NCBI RefSeq assembly: GCF_000287055.2
Contig: NZ_AJYQ02000137.1
Coordinates: forward strand, 122,490-186,489
Source of the DNA: Vibrio genomosp. F10 str. ZF-129
GTDB lineage: Bacteria > Pseudomonadota > Gammaproteobacteria > Enterobacterales > Vibrionaceae
Length of the DNA: 64,000 nt
Direction of reading: 5' to 3'
The notes beneath the pieces are model-generated. The model was not told where the DNA came from. It worked only from the letters and a program-made list of their open reading frames with translations, and ran no database searches. How positions within the stretch are numbered: position 1 is the stretch's first letter; each line of letters opens with the position of its first letter. A program made the translations under genes and the position numbers. This document shows, in pieces, positions 8,792 to 17,783 of this stretch.

Positions 8792-8819
8792 TTGCGTATT
8801 AGTCAATTCTTCCTACACT
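8792..8819 (+). promoter_or_regulatory. Putative chemosensory operon promoter, RpoS-like
   Basis: TTGCGT (8792-8797) and CTACACT (8813-8819) are 16 bp apart, measured to the TACACT hexamer. The C before the -10 hexamer is a feature of RpoS promoters. In V. cholerae the equivalent cluster III is under RpoS control. The transcript would have a leader of about 65 nt. The 8691-8790 stretch shows nothing else. Confidence 0.45.
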
Positions 8820-8890
8820 CAAAATTAACGTCAATAGAGAAAAAAACAGCACCAGTAAGCACTAACAAGAAATAAACATAGGAAAAGATA

Positions 8891-9166
8891 ATGGACTGTT
8901 TATTAGGTGAATCGCTAGAGATCTCCACCGTAATGGATGCAAAAATTCAATATGCGGAATGGCTTAAACAATCATCCTTGCTGCGCGTAAATGCGTCGCA
9001 AGTTTCTAAGGTTGATACTGCTGGAGTTCAATTACTGGCTTCCCTTTTTGTAAGTGCGAAACAATTGAATGTGGCAATTGAGCTTAGTGAAAGCTCGGCT
9101 GTGTTGACCGAGGCGTTCGTTACCCTTGGTTTAACGAGCGTTTTCAATGATGAAACGGATGGTTGA
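8891..9166 (+). CDS. STAS-domain protein, first gene of chemosensory operon
   Basis: This 91-residue protein is a single STAS domain. The usual phosphorylation-site region reads VDTAGVQLLASL, with Thr where anti-anti-sigma factors often have Ser. Such STAS proteins are common beside cheY and cheA in environmental chemosensory clusters; their partners are poorly known. cheY follows 11 bp after the stop and is clearly in the same operon. A second STAS protein with a canonical Ser lies near the end of the operon at 18939. The phosphatase-kinase protein encoded at 19288 is a plausible partner for either. Confidence 0.85.
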   Translation: MDCLLGESLEISTVMDAKIQYAEWLKQSSLLRVNASQVSKVDTAGVQLLASLFVSAKQLNVAIELSESSAVLTEAFVTLGLTSVFNDETDG

Positions 9167-9177
9167 AGGTGAGTAAT

Positions 9178-9537
9178 ATGACAAAGATTTTAGCAGTAGA
9201 TGATTCGATATCTATTCGTCAAATGGTAAGCCATACATTGAAAGATGCAGGGTATGAAGTTGAAACAGCCAATGATGGCAGCGATGCGTTAAAAAAAGCT
9301 CAACTGACAAAATTTGATGTGGTTATCTCGGATGTCAACATGCCGATCATGGGTGGATTTGATTTGGTAAGAGCAATACGCGGTAAGCCTCAATATAAGT
9401 TCATCCCCATTCTTATGTTAACAACAGAAACCAGTATTGAAAAAAAACAGGAAGGTAAGTCCGCAGGAGCAACGGGGTGGTTAGTCAAACCGTTCAATCC
9501 TGAAACATTGCTCAAAACATTAAAACGTGTGATCTAG
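9178..9537 (+). CDS. cheY: CheY-like response regulator
   Basis: This is a 119-residue stand-alone receiver domain. It has the acidic pair DD near the N-terminus, the phospho-acceptor Asp in VVISDVNMP, the conserved Thr in MLTTE and the Lys in LVKPF. It is the expected phosphorylation target of the CheA encoded next. The start is the ATG at 9178, preceded by AAGGTGAG; the frame has an upstream TTG at 9163 that would overlap the STAS stop. Whether it binds the flagellar switch is unknown. Cluster III CheY proteins of V. cholerae are not needed for normal swimming chemotaxis. Confidence 0.95.
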   Translation: MTKILAVDDSISIRQMVSHTLKDAGYEVETANDGSDALKKAQLTKFDVVISDVNMPIMGGFDLVRAIRGKPQYKFIPILMLTTETSIEKKQEGKSAGATGWLVKPFNPETLLKTLKRVI

Positions 9538-9582
9538 CGAACTATTAAAACAAAAAATAATGTCAACTCGCAGGGATTAGTT

Positions 9583-11766
9583 ATGGCTTTAGACATGGAC
9601 CAGCTTCGCAAAATGTTTTACGAGGAATGTCGTGAAAATTTAGAAGTGCTGGAAAACGAGTTACTGAATATTGAAGTATCAAGTGTTGAAAAGGAAACGA
9701 TCAACACCATATTTCGAGCTGCTCACTCAATCAAGGGTGGAGCGGCTACCTTCAATCTATTTGATATTAGCGAGTTCACCCACGCTATTGAAGCCTACCT
9801 TGACCTTGTTCGCAACGATGAAAAAGAACTGACCAAAAATAGCATCGATGTTCTGCTCAAAGGCGGAGACTGCATTAAAAATATGCTAGAAGGGCATGAA
9901 AGTGATGAAGTCGTTGATGAAGCACTGAAGGCCTCGGTTAATCAATTGCTTGAACAGTTGCTTAATAATACTGATGAAGACTCACGACTGAACCAAGAGC
10001 CTAATGCTGCCCAATGCTCAGAAGAAGTTGATTCGCCCGAACAAGCTATCCCTGAAACTGACAATAGTCAAGAGATCCCAACGTTGTGGGCGATTCAATT
10101 TACCCCCCATCGAGAAATGTTTTTTAGTGGCAATGACCCCCTGCGCATTCTTCGAGAGCTTTTGGAACTTGATCAGCAAGCAACGGTAGAAGTTTGTATT
10201 AATGAGCTTCCTGAAATAGCAGAAATAGAAGAGGAGTTGTCATATCTCTATTGGAAAATAGCGATCGACGGCTCTGTGGCGCTCGATGAAATACAAGAAG
10301 TGTTTGAATGGGTGGAAGATGAATGTGATCTCGCCATTGAGCCGATTTTTGATTCTGCGATAGCTGACGATTCTTCATTGATAAAAACAGAACAAGACGA
10401 CACTTCAACAGATTTACCCGTTCACTCGCCAGAACCGTTGCAAAAATCCCTTCAGACAGGCCTTGATGAGTCAACGTCAGACCGTCAATCTGCAACTTCT
10501 AAGCCTACAGAGAAAGGCAAAAGCTCAGCGGCCAGTAAAGCCACTAAATCGGATTCAAGTGTGAGTTCCATACGCGTTGATATCGACAAAGTGGATGGAC
10601 TCATTAATTTGGTTGGAGAATTGGTTATTACACAATCGATGCTCAATGAGATCGGTAACGACTTCTCAATGGACAAACTAGATAAACTGAAAGAAGGCCT
10701 CGATCAACTGCTGCAAAACAGCCGAGATTTGCAAGAAAATGTCCTCAATATTCGTATGTTACCGATGAGTTTTGCCTTCAGCCGCTTTCCTAGACTGGTT
10801 CGAGATTTGTGTGGGCGACTGGAAAAGCAGGTCGATCTTCAAATCAGTGGAGAAAATACCGAACTTGATAAAACGGTGCTAGAGCGGATAGTTGACCCGT
10901 TAGTTCACTTAGTGAGAAATGGGATTGACCATGGTATCGAGGTTCCGGAAATTCGTGTCGCGAATGGCAAACCTGAAGAAGGTGTTATCTCGCTTAATGC
11001 ATACCACCAAGGCGGCGCGATTGTTATAGAGATTAAAGATGACGGTGCTGGGATCGACTGTGATGCACTTTGGAAAAAAGCCATTGAAAAAGGCGTATTG
11101 GATGCGGACTCTCGCCGAGAGGAAATGACCGATAAACAAGTACTGAATCTGATTTTTGCTCCAGGATTCTCTACCGCGGATGAAGTCTCTGATATCTCAG
11201 GTCGCGGTGTAGGTATGGACGTTGTAAAGAGGAATATTGAAGAGCTTGGTGGCCACATCGAGGTGAAATCAAAACTGGGCTTTGGATGCCACTTTACCAT
11301 CAATCTACCGCTGACTTTAGCCATTCTGGATGGACAGTTAGTCAAAGTAGGTAGCGAAGTTTATGTCATCCCATTGTTGACCATCATTGAATCCATTCAA
11401 ATCAGTACTGACTGCATTAAACACGCGTCTGGCGGAATAGAACTGTATCGCTTAAGAGATGAAAATATCCCTATTTTGCGTTTACAAGATGAACTTGAAA
11501 TGGGAGAAAGCGGTGTGCTCAATGAGCGTATTCTCTGTTTTGTTGAAGCCGCAGGAAGCCGAGTGGGACTAGTGCTTGATGAACTGCTCGATCAGCAGCA
11601 AGTGGTTATCAAAAGCCTCGAATCCAATTACACCAAAGTACCCGGTATCTCAGGGGCAACGATTCTTGGTGATGGTTCCGTTTCTTTGATACTGGACATT
11701 CAAGGATTGATTACAAGCTATCTCACCAAGTCAGCAAATTCTGGCAACAAAGGAATAGCGGCCTAG
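9583..11766 (+). CDS. cheA: Chemotaxis histidine kinase CheA
   Basis: This 727-residue kinase phosphorylates CheY and CheB in response to receptor state. The N-terminal Hpt domain carries the substrate His48 in AAHSIKGGAATF. A long linker includes a compact domain at about residues 167-250, where CheA proteins bind CheY. A second low-complexity linker rich in Ser, Thr and Lys precedes the dimerisation domain. The HATPase domain shows the N box (LVRNGIDHGIE), DDGAGI and GRGVGMDVV. A C-terminal CheW-like domain couples it to receptors. The start is supported by AGGGA upstream. cheW follows after 8 bp. Confidence 0.97.
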   Translation: MALDMDQLRKMFYEECRENLEVLENELLNIEVSSVEKETINTIFRAAHSIKGGAATFNLFDISEFTHAIEAYLDLVRNDEKELTKNSIDVLLKGGDCIKNMLEGHESDEVVDEALKASVNQLLEQLLNNTDEDSRLNQEPNAAQCSEEVDSPEQAIPETDNSQEIPTLWAIQFTPHREMFFSGNDPLRILRELLELDQQATVEVCINELPEIAEIEEELSYLYWKIAIDGSVALDEIQEVFEWVEDECDLAIEPIFDSAIADDSSLIKTEQDDTSTDLPVHSPEPLQKSLQTGLDESTSDRQSATSKPTEKGKSSAASKATKSDSSVSSIRVDIDKVDGLINLVGELVITQSMLNEIGNDFSMDKLDKLKEGLDQLLQNSRDLQENVLNIRMLPMSFAFSRFPRLVRDLCGRLEKQVDLQISGENTELDKTVLERIVDPLVHLVRNGIDHGIEVPEIRVANGKPEEGVISLNAYHQGGAIVIEIKDDGAGIDCDALWKKAIEKGVLDADSRREEMTDKQVLNLIFAPGFSTADEVSDISGRGVGMDVVKRNIEELGGHIEVKSKLGFGCHFTINLPLTLAILDGQLVKVGSEVYVIPLLTIIESIQISTDCIKHASGGIELYRLRDENIPILRLQDELEMGESGVLNERILCFVEAAGSRVGLVLDELLDQQQVVIKSLESNYTKVPGISGATILGDGSVSLILDIQGLITSYLTKSANSGNKGIAA

Positions 11767-11774
11767 GAGGCGAT

Positions 11775-12305
11775 ATGACGACAGAACTGCATGCTTCATC
11801 TTCAGACTTGGATTCTGGCTCTATCGGTATCCAAACCGGTCACTATGACGATAACAATGAAAGTGCTGACTTTCTTAGTTTTCGTTTGTCTACAGAGCTT
11901 TATGGCGTCGCGATTGAAGACGTAGAAGAAATTCGAGTTTGGGAGAGGCCAACAGCGATTCCAAGATCGCCAGAATTCGTTAAAGGTGTGATCAATCTAA
12001 GAGGCATGATCGTGCCTGTTATTGATTTGAGGGCTCGATTCTCTTTGGGAGATTGTCAGTACATTCCGACCACGGTGGTTCTTGTTCTAAGAAGCCGAAA
12101 TGACGACGTTGATCGTTTGATGGGATTGGTTGTCGATGCGGTGAGTGACGTGGTTAGTCAAGGGGACAACGCGCTGAGCCCTGCTCTCGGTGAGTCTAAA
12201 GTCACGCCCTATTTGCAGGGTGTTCTCAATGTCGGCGATGAAATTATGTCTCTTCTTGATACCGAAGAGTTACTCAATATCGAACTGATTATAAAGGCAG
12301 AGTAG
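11775..12305 (+). CDS. cheW: Coupling protein CheW (first)
   Basis: This 176-residue CheW links CheA to receptors. After an acidic N-terminal extension of about 30 residues comes a complete CheW domain, with FLSFRLSTELYGV, the VKGVINLRGMIVPVIDLR core and the VVDAVSDVV strand. Two adjacent cheW genes are the rule in this cluster type (VCA1093 and VCA1094 in V. cholerae). The next cheW begins 2 bp later, indicating translational coupling. Confidence 0.95.
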   Translation: MTTELHASSSDLDSGSIGIQTGHYDDNNESADFLSFRLSTELYGVAIEDVEEIRVWERPTAIPRSPEFVKGVINLRGMIVPVIDLRARFSLGDCQYIPTTVVLVLRSRNDDVDRLMGLVVDAVSDVVSQGDNALSPALGESKVTPYLQGVLNVGDEIMSLLDTEELLNIELIIKAE

Positions 12306-12307
12306 CA

Positions 12308-12772
12308 ATGGAGAGACAAGAATTCTTAAGTTTTGTACTAGAGAACGAAGAATATGGCGTGCCTATTTTAGATGTGCGCGAAGTGAGGGGATGGAACCCG
12401 GTTCGTAAGGTCCCCAACTCTCCACCGCACCTGCATGGTGTTTTAGACATCCGCGGGGAATATGTCCCGATCGTTGATCTGCGGCTGCGGTTTAATTTAG
12501 AACCTGCGGAAATATGCGCAACAACCGTGGTTATTGTTCTTAATGATAGTAACAAGAATCCGCTAGGGGTGATTGTCGACGCTGTATCAGAAGTCTATGA
12601 CCTGAAAGAGGATCAGATAAAACCTGCGCCACAGGTGTCTGTAACCGTGGACCAATCGTATATAGAAGGGATAGTTTCCGTAGCGAGTGGTCACTTAATA
12701 CTTCTAAATTTAGAGGCTCTATTCGATATAGAAGAGCTAAATAACACGTCAGTTGAAGAAGAGACTGCTTAA
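12308..12772 (+). CDS. cheW: Coupling protein CheW (second)
   Basis: This 154-residue CheW has the core LHGVLDIRGEYVPIVDLRLRF and a VDAVSEVYDL segment. It is shorter than its neighbour and lacks the N-terminal extension. The two paralogues are clearly diverged, so this is an old duplication, perhaps with one copy filling CheA-free rings in the array. The receptor gene starts 10 bp downstream. Confidence 0.95.
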   Translation: MERQEFLSFVLENEEYGVPILDVREVRGWNPVRKVPNSPPHLHGVLDIRGEYVPIVDLRLRFNLEPAEICATTVVIVLNDSNKNPLGVIVDAVSEVYDLKEDQIKPAPQVSVTVDQSYIEGIVSVASGHLILLNLEALFDIEELNNTSVEEETA

Positions 12773-12782
12773 GGGGTAACAC

Positions 12783-15191
12783 ATGGCTTTTTGGAACAAG
12801 AAAAAGGATGCAAGTGCTCAATTTGTAGCACACGCTAACGACAGTCTAATGAACGATATGGAATCTGAAAACGATAGTGGGGTCTCAAAATCACAGTTGT
12901 TGGCGGCATTAAACGGTGCCCAAACTGCGCTAATGATGATCGACAGAGACTTCAATATTACCTATGTAAATCAGCAGTCGTTGAATTTATTTAAAAAACA
13001 TGAAGTACTATTCCAATCACAATGGCCCGGATTCTCTGCCGATGAAAAAGCATTGATTGGTTACTGCATCGACGGTTTTCATGCCAATCCTTCGCATCAA
13101 CGTCAGCTTCTTTCTACACCCGAGAATCTGCCATATTCAACCGTCATTGATGTGCAAGGTGTTAAGATTGAGCTCAATGTCGGTGCCATTGTTGATAGTC
13201 AAGGGGACTATGTTGGGAATACCCTAGAATGGAAAGACGTCACCGCAAAACTAGCACGAGAACATGATATCGCCCGCTTGCAAACGGCTGTAGGCCAGGC
13301 ACAGACAGCCATGCTAATGATTGATAGAGATCTTCTCATTACGTATGCCAACGATGCGACTATTAACCTCTTTTCGTCGATAGAAAGTGAAATGAGAAAA
13401 GTGTGGCCGGGTTTTACGGCCTCCAAAGAGTGGTTGATGAATCGCTGTATCGATGAGTTTCATGCAAACCCAGCCCATCAACGTCAATTGCTGTCAAACC
13501 CCGCCAACCTTCCTCACAAAGCGGACATACAAGTCGCAGATGTAAAAATTGAGCTCAATGTGGCAGCCATTACGGACGCCAATGGGGAATACATTGGCAA
13601 TACCCTTGAATGGGCAAACGTAACGGAAGAGAGGGCCAAAGAGCAGCAAATTGGGCGTCTAGCGTCTGCCGTAGAAGGCATGACCACCAATTTGATGATG
13701 GCCGATAAAGAAGGCGTTATTCGTGATGTTAACCCTGCGTTGATGGCGTTATTTAAATCGCGAGAAGTGGAGTTAACAGAAGCACTACCTAATTTTGATA
13801 TCAATAACTTAGTGGGTGCAAATATTGATGTTTTCCATAAAAAACCAGCCCACCAGCGCCATATTATCAGTAATCCTGATGCGCTTCCGTTCACGTCCAA
13901 TATCGCGGTTGGAGGTTTAGAGTTCACCTTAACCTGCATTGCGATGCGAGATACGCAGGGGAATTATATTGGGCCAGCATTGCAGTGGGAAGATATCACT
14001 GAGCTGCAAGATGGGCAGCGTCAGGTAGAGGCGTTGATTAAAAAAGCCATTGTTGGGGATCTCAACGACCGAATAGATACCAGCGTTTATAGTGGCTTTA
14101 TGAAAGAGCTTGGGGATGGGGTGAATAGCCTGCTTGATACCCTGGTGACGCCACTAGGAGAGTGCATTCAAGTGATGAGTGGCGTGGCCGATGGAAACCT
14201 CAACTCGAGTATGTCCAATGACTTTGATGGCGAGTTTGGCCGGCTGGCGAATGCAGTAAATACCTCCATTGTGAATCTAAGAAATATGACTGAAAAAATT
14301 ACTACTTCATCGGCCAGAGTCGCGACTGCCTCTTCTGAAATTGCGGAAGGTAATGATGATTTGAGCCAACGAGTCGAGTCTCAGGCGGCAAATCTAGAGG
14401 AAACCGCGGCGAGTATGGAGCAAATGACGGCAACGGTGAGACAAAATGCGGATAACGCTAAAGGGGCAAATGAGTTGGCTGACGATGCGGCGAGAAAAGC
14501 AAGCAAAGGAGGCGATGTTGTTGGGCAAGCGGTCACGGCAATGTCTGGCATCAACAATGCGAGTAAGAAAATTGCCGATATTATTGGGGTGATAGATGAA
14601 ATCGCCTTTCAAACCAACTTACTGGCGCTTAATGCGGCGGTAGAGGCTGCCAGAGCAGGTGAGCAAGGGAGAGGCTTCGCCGTTGTTGCTGGTGAAGTTC
14701 GAAATTTAGCGCAGCGAAGTGCGGCCGCGGCGAAAGAGATTAAAGGCTTAATCAACGACAGTGTTGAAAAGGTGGATGAAGGCTCTCGATTGGTCGACGA
14801 ATCTGGTGAGACTCTAAAAGAAATCGTCGATGCGGTTGCCAAGGTGACGGAGTTAATTGCACAGATAGCAGCATCAAGCATTGAACAGTCGACAGGCATC
14901 GATGAAATCAATCGTGCGGTCGCCACCATGGATGAAATGACGCAGCAGAACGCCTCGTTGGTTGAAGAAACCTCAGCCGCAAGCCAATCATTAAAAGACG
15001 AAGGCAAAGTACTACTGAACCTGATGAACTTCTTCACAACGGACAGTAACGTTGAAACCTTAGAATCTAAAAAACCGGCAGTCAATACACCGCCTTCTTC
15101 TCAGAGTAATGTTAGCGAACTGCGCTCAAACAAAGCGGTGAACTCCAATTTTAGCATGAATGAGGATAGCGACGAATGGGAAGAGTTTTAA
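12783..15191 (+). CDS. aer2: Soluble Aer2-like chemoreceptor with three PAS domains
   Basis: This 802-residue methyl-accepting protein has no membrane segment. Three PAS domains repeat with a period near 126 residues. Each carries FHxxPxHQR (His at 100, 227 and 352), the position that coordinates haem in Aer2 receptors. They are followed by HAMP-like helices at about 405-505 and a long MA signalling coiled coil. The tip (IDEIAFQTNLLALNAA, residues 604-619) is strongly conserved. The C-terminus is EWEEF, a CheR-docking pentapeptide like those of Aer2. The relative in V. cholerae cluster III is described with two PAS-haem domains, so three is an expansion. Oxygen or another gas ligand is the likely input; the haem is inferred. 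Confidence 0.9.
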   Translation: MAFWNKKKDASAQFVAHANDSLMNDMESENDSGVSKSQLLAALNGAQTALMMIDRDFNITYVNQQSLNLFKKHEVLFQSQWPGFSADEKALIGYCIDGFHANPSHQRQLLSTPENLPYSTVIDVQGVKIELNVGAIVDSQGDYVGNTLEWKDVTAKLAREHDIARLQTAVGQAQTAMLMIDRDLLITYANDATINLFSSIESEMRKVWPGFTASKEWLMNRCIDEFHANPAHQRQLLSNPANLPHKADIQVADVKIELNVAAITDANGEYIGNTLEWANVTEERAKEQQIGRLASAVEGMTTNLMMADKEGVIRDVNPALMALFKSREVELTEALPNFDINNLVGANIDVFHKKPAHQRHIISNPDALPFTSNIAVGGLEFTLTCIAMRDTQGNYIGPALQWEDITELQDGQRQVEALIKKAIVGDLNDRIDTSVYSGFMKELGDGVNSLLDTLVTPLGECIQVMSGVADGNLNSSMSNDFDGEFGRLANAVNTSIVNLRNMTEKITTSSARVATASSEIAEGNDDLSQRVESQAANLEETAASMEQMTATVRQNADNAKGANELADDAARKASKGGDVVGQAVTAMSGINNASKKIADIIGVIDEIAFQTNLLALNAAVEAARAGEQGRGFAVVAGEVRNLAQRSAAAAKEIKGLINDSVEKVDEGSRLVDESGETLKEIVDAVAKVTELIAQIAASSIEQSTGIDEINRAVATMDEMTQQNASLVEETSAASQSLKDEGKVLLNLMNFFTTDSNVETLESKKPAVNTPPSSQSNVSELRSNKAVNSNFSMNEDSDEWEEF

Positions 15192-15214
15192 CTCACGCTG
15201 AGGATGTAGCTGCC

Positions 15215-16033
15215 ATGGATGAGGAGTTTGAGCTTACAGATCAAGACTTTAAGTATGTGCAGTGGTACATGCATAAAAGCGTTGGTATCTATCTGTCTGA
15301 CCGTAAACGCACCATGGTATATGGGCGGTTGAGTCGACAGATGCGGGCGAAAGGCGTCCGGAAATTCTCGCAGTATCGAGAAATAATTGAAGGCTCAGAG
15401 ACCGAGCGGGTTAACTTCATTAATGCGTTAACCACCAACAAAACGGAATTTTTTCGAGAGTATCACCACTTTGAGTTTGTGGAAGGCCCAGCTCTTGAGC
15501 AGTGGAAACACCAAGGAAACAGAAGCATTAACATTTGGTCTGCGGGTTGCTCATCTGGGCAAGAGCCCTACAGTTTTATTTCGTCGCTGTTCGTTTCGGG
15601 GGCGTTTGATGCGGTAGAGACGGTGAATGTGTTTGCGTCGGATCTCGATACCTCGGTTCTTGACCATGCTAAGGCTGGAATTTATGGCCAAGAAGTGATC
15701 GAGAGTATTCCCGAGCGCTACCTTAAACCCTGTTTTGTCAAAGGAAAAAGTGAGCATAAAGGTAAGATAAAAATCAAGAAAGGACTTCAACAGCATGTGA
15801 AATTCAATCAGTTAAACCTGTTTGATGAATGGCCTAAGATGCCACCTTTTGACCTTATATCGTGCCGCAATGTGATGATCTATTTTGATAAGCCAACGCA
15901 AGAAAATTTGTTGAAAAGGTTTCATCAAGCGTTAAAGCCTAATGGGATCTTATTTATTGGGCACTCGGAAAGTATTGGCGCTTGCAGTGATCTTTTCCAC
16001 CATTTAGGTCATACGATTTACGTTAAGAAATGA
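15215..16033 (+). CDS. cheR: Chemoreceptor methyltransferase CheR
   Basis: This protein methylates receptor glutamates using S-adenosylmethionine. The N-terminal helical domain is followed by the SAM-binding motif WSAGCSSGQEPYS, and by SCRNVMIYFDKPTQ and LFIGHSES. The frame opens at an ATG at 15176 inside the receptor gene. The ATG at 15215, with GAGGA upstream, gives a normal-length CheR of 272 residues and no overlap with the receptor stop, so it is preferred. It probably docks on the EWEEF tail of the receptor encoded just upstream. Confidence 0.94.
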   Translation: MDEEFELTDQDFKYVQWYMHKSVGIYLSDRKRTMVYGRLSRQMRAKGVRKFSQYREIIEGSETERVNFINALTTNKTEFFREYHHFEFVEGPALEQWKHQGNRSINIWSAGCSSGQEPYSFISSLFVSGAFDAVETVNVFASDLDTSVLDHAKAGIYGQEVIESIPERYLKPCFVKGKSEHKGKIKIKKGLQQHVKFNQLNLFDEWPKMPPFDLISCRNVMIYFDKPTQENLLKRFHQALKPNGILFIGHSESIGACSDLFHHLGHTIYVKK

Positions 16034-16059
16034 TCCAGACTGAATAAAAAAGGCGACGA

Positions 16060-16704
16060 ATGATGACATTTGAAGTTCAAAAAAGACGCAGCGAAAATGC
16101 GCATTTTAGTCGCTTTTATCACCCTAAGCACAAACACCATGTGGTTAAGGTCATGCCTGGAGGCCTGTATTGCACAAAAAGTGATGAAGTTATTTGCACG
16201 GGCCTGGGTTCCTGTATTGCCGCCTGTATTTGGGATACAGAGGGACACTTTGGCGGCATGAATCACTTTTTATTGCCCTTTGATAACAGTGACCAATTAA
16301 GGCATTGGCAGGCCAGTGAAGTGGTTTCTACCGCGTCTCGTTACGGTAGCCATGCGATGGAGATGTTAATTAATCAACTCATCTCTATGGGGGCACAGCG
16401 AGAGAACCTGCGACTGAAGCTGTTTGGTGGCGCACAAATGTTAGGGCGTTATTCCATGATAGGTGAAAAAAACATCGAATTTATTAAACGCTATGTGGAG
16501 CAAGAACAACTTGTGGTTGAAGCTCATGATCTCGGTGGTATGGAACCCAGAAAAGTCATCTTTGACCCACTCACGGGTAAAGCCTGGCTAAAGCGCATTC
16601 CATTTACCGAAGTGCATCAACTTCAACATCAAGAAGAAAAATACGCCACTGAACTGGGCAAAGAAAGCCATAAGAATCACGATGACGATGTGGAGCTATT
16701 TTAA
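16060..16704 (+). CDS. cheD: Receptor glutamine deamidase CheD
   Basis: CheD deamidates glutamines on chemoreceptors. The catalytic Cys is in TGLGSCIAACIWD and the His in GGMNHFLLP, both conserved in the family. It is 214 residues. The C-terminus runs past the core domain as a charged tail ending DDVELF, almost identical to the end of the membrane receptor encoded at 17784. Two ATG codons (16060 and 16063) are in frame; AAGGCGA precedes the first. The stop overlaps the cheB start by one base (TAATG). Confidence 0.94.
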   Translation: MMTFEVQKRRSENAHFSRFYHPKHKHHVVKVMPGGLYCTKSDEVICTGLGSCIAACIWDTEGHFGGMNHFLLPFDNSDQLRHWQASEVVSTASRYGSHAMEMLINQLISMGAQRENLRLKLFGGAQMLGRYSMIGEKNIEFIKRYVEQEQLVVEAHDLGGMEPRKVIFDPLTGKAWLKRIPFTEVHQLQHQEEKYATELGKESHKNHDDDVELF

Positions 16705-17738
16705 TGAATAAAATTAAAGTGTTAGTCGTAGATGATTCCGCTGTATTTCGCGCATTACTGACGCAGTTGATCAACTCTGATCCAGAGCTAGAAGTGGTCG
16801 CGGCGGCTGAAGATCCCTATGAAGCGAGGCAGATGATCAAACAATACAACCCTGATGTGTTAACCCTTGATATTGAAATGCCAAAAATGAATGGGGTTCA
16901 GTTTTTACGTAATCTAATGCGGCTTCGCCCGATGCCGGTGGTGATGATATCAACCTTAACCCAGCACGGAGCGGAGCCGACGCTAGAGGCGCTGGAAACT
17001 GGGGCTGTGGATTACTTCCCCAAACCAGCGGTAGAAGCAACGGGGGAAATTGTTGAGTACAAAACAGAGATCAATACTAAGATTCGCATGGCAGCGAGAG
17101 CCAATGTACAAACTGCTAGCCCAATTGAAATCGCGCCAGAGGTTGATCCAAGTAAAAAACACATACATTGTGAGCTCATCGCTATTGGGGCTTCGACCGG
17201 AGGAACAGAAGCGGTGAAGAACGTCCTGTCAGCGCTTCCTGCTGGATTACCACCTATCATTATTACTCAGCATATCAGTGCCATGTTCACTCGTGCCTTT
17301 GCTAAGCGGTTAGATGATGCAAGCGACATCGACGTCAAAGAACTCACAGCATCCAAAGCACCGTTAATCAATGGCTGTGCCTATGTGGCTCCTGGGGATA
17401 AGCACATCACCGTCTATCGACGCGGTAATCATCTTTTCTGTCAACTAGATGACAGTCCAGCAGTGAATCGGCATAAGCCTTCGGTCGATGTAATGTTTAA
17501 CTCGGTGGCAGAAGTCGTCGGAGATAAAGCAATCGGAGTGCTGCTTACAGGCATGGGCAACGATGGTGGTAAAGGCATGCTCAATTTAAAAAACAAAGGT
17601 GCGATAACATTTGCGCAAGACGAACAATCATCTGTCGTTTGGGGGATGCCAAAAGTCGCTTATGAGCTTGGAGCTGTCGATAAACTGCTTTCGTTAAGTC
17701 AAATACCCAAGCAACTGTTTCATTGTATTTACAAATAA
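16704..17738 (+). CDS. cheB: Chemoreceptor methylesterase CheB
   Basis: This 344-residue two-domain enzyme removes methyl groups from receptors. The N-terminal receiver domain has VVDDSAVFRALL and the acceptor Asp in LTLDIEMPKMNG. The C-terminal methylesterase domain has the catalytic Ser in GASTGGTEAV, His in TQHIS and Asp in GMGNDGGKGM. Phosphorylation by CheA should activate it. It is translationally coupled to cheD through a one-base overlap. Confidence 0.96.
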   Translation: MNKIKVLVVDDSAVFRALLTQLINSDPELEVVAAAEDPYEARQMIKQYNPDVLTLDIEMPKMNGVQFLRNLMRLRPMPVVMISTLTQHGAEPTLEALETGAVDYFPKPAVEATGEIVEYKTEINTKIRMAARANVQTASPIEIAPEVDPSKKHIHCELIAIGASTGGTEAVKNVLSALPAGLPPIIITQHISAMFTRAFAKRLDDASDIDVKELTASKAPLINGCAYVAPGDKHITVYRRGNHLFCQLDDSPAVNRHKPSVDVMFNSVAEVVGDKAIGVLLTGMGNDGGKGMLNLKNKGAITFAQDEQSSVVWGMPKVAYELGAVDKLLSLSQIPKQLFHCIYK

Positions 17739-17783
17739 AAAAAATAATAACGACAAACCATAAAATCATGTCAGGACAGGCTT

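Noticed and set aside
10905..11345. 146-residue frame opposite cheA
   Set aside because: It lies wholly antisense to the conserved kinase domain and reads Ser/Pro-rich, the usual shadow of a coding strand.
17715..17745. parS2-like TGTATTTACA near the cheB stop
   Set aside because: The half-sites are in the wrong order and spacing for TTTACA-N-TGTAAA.
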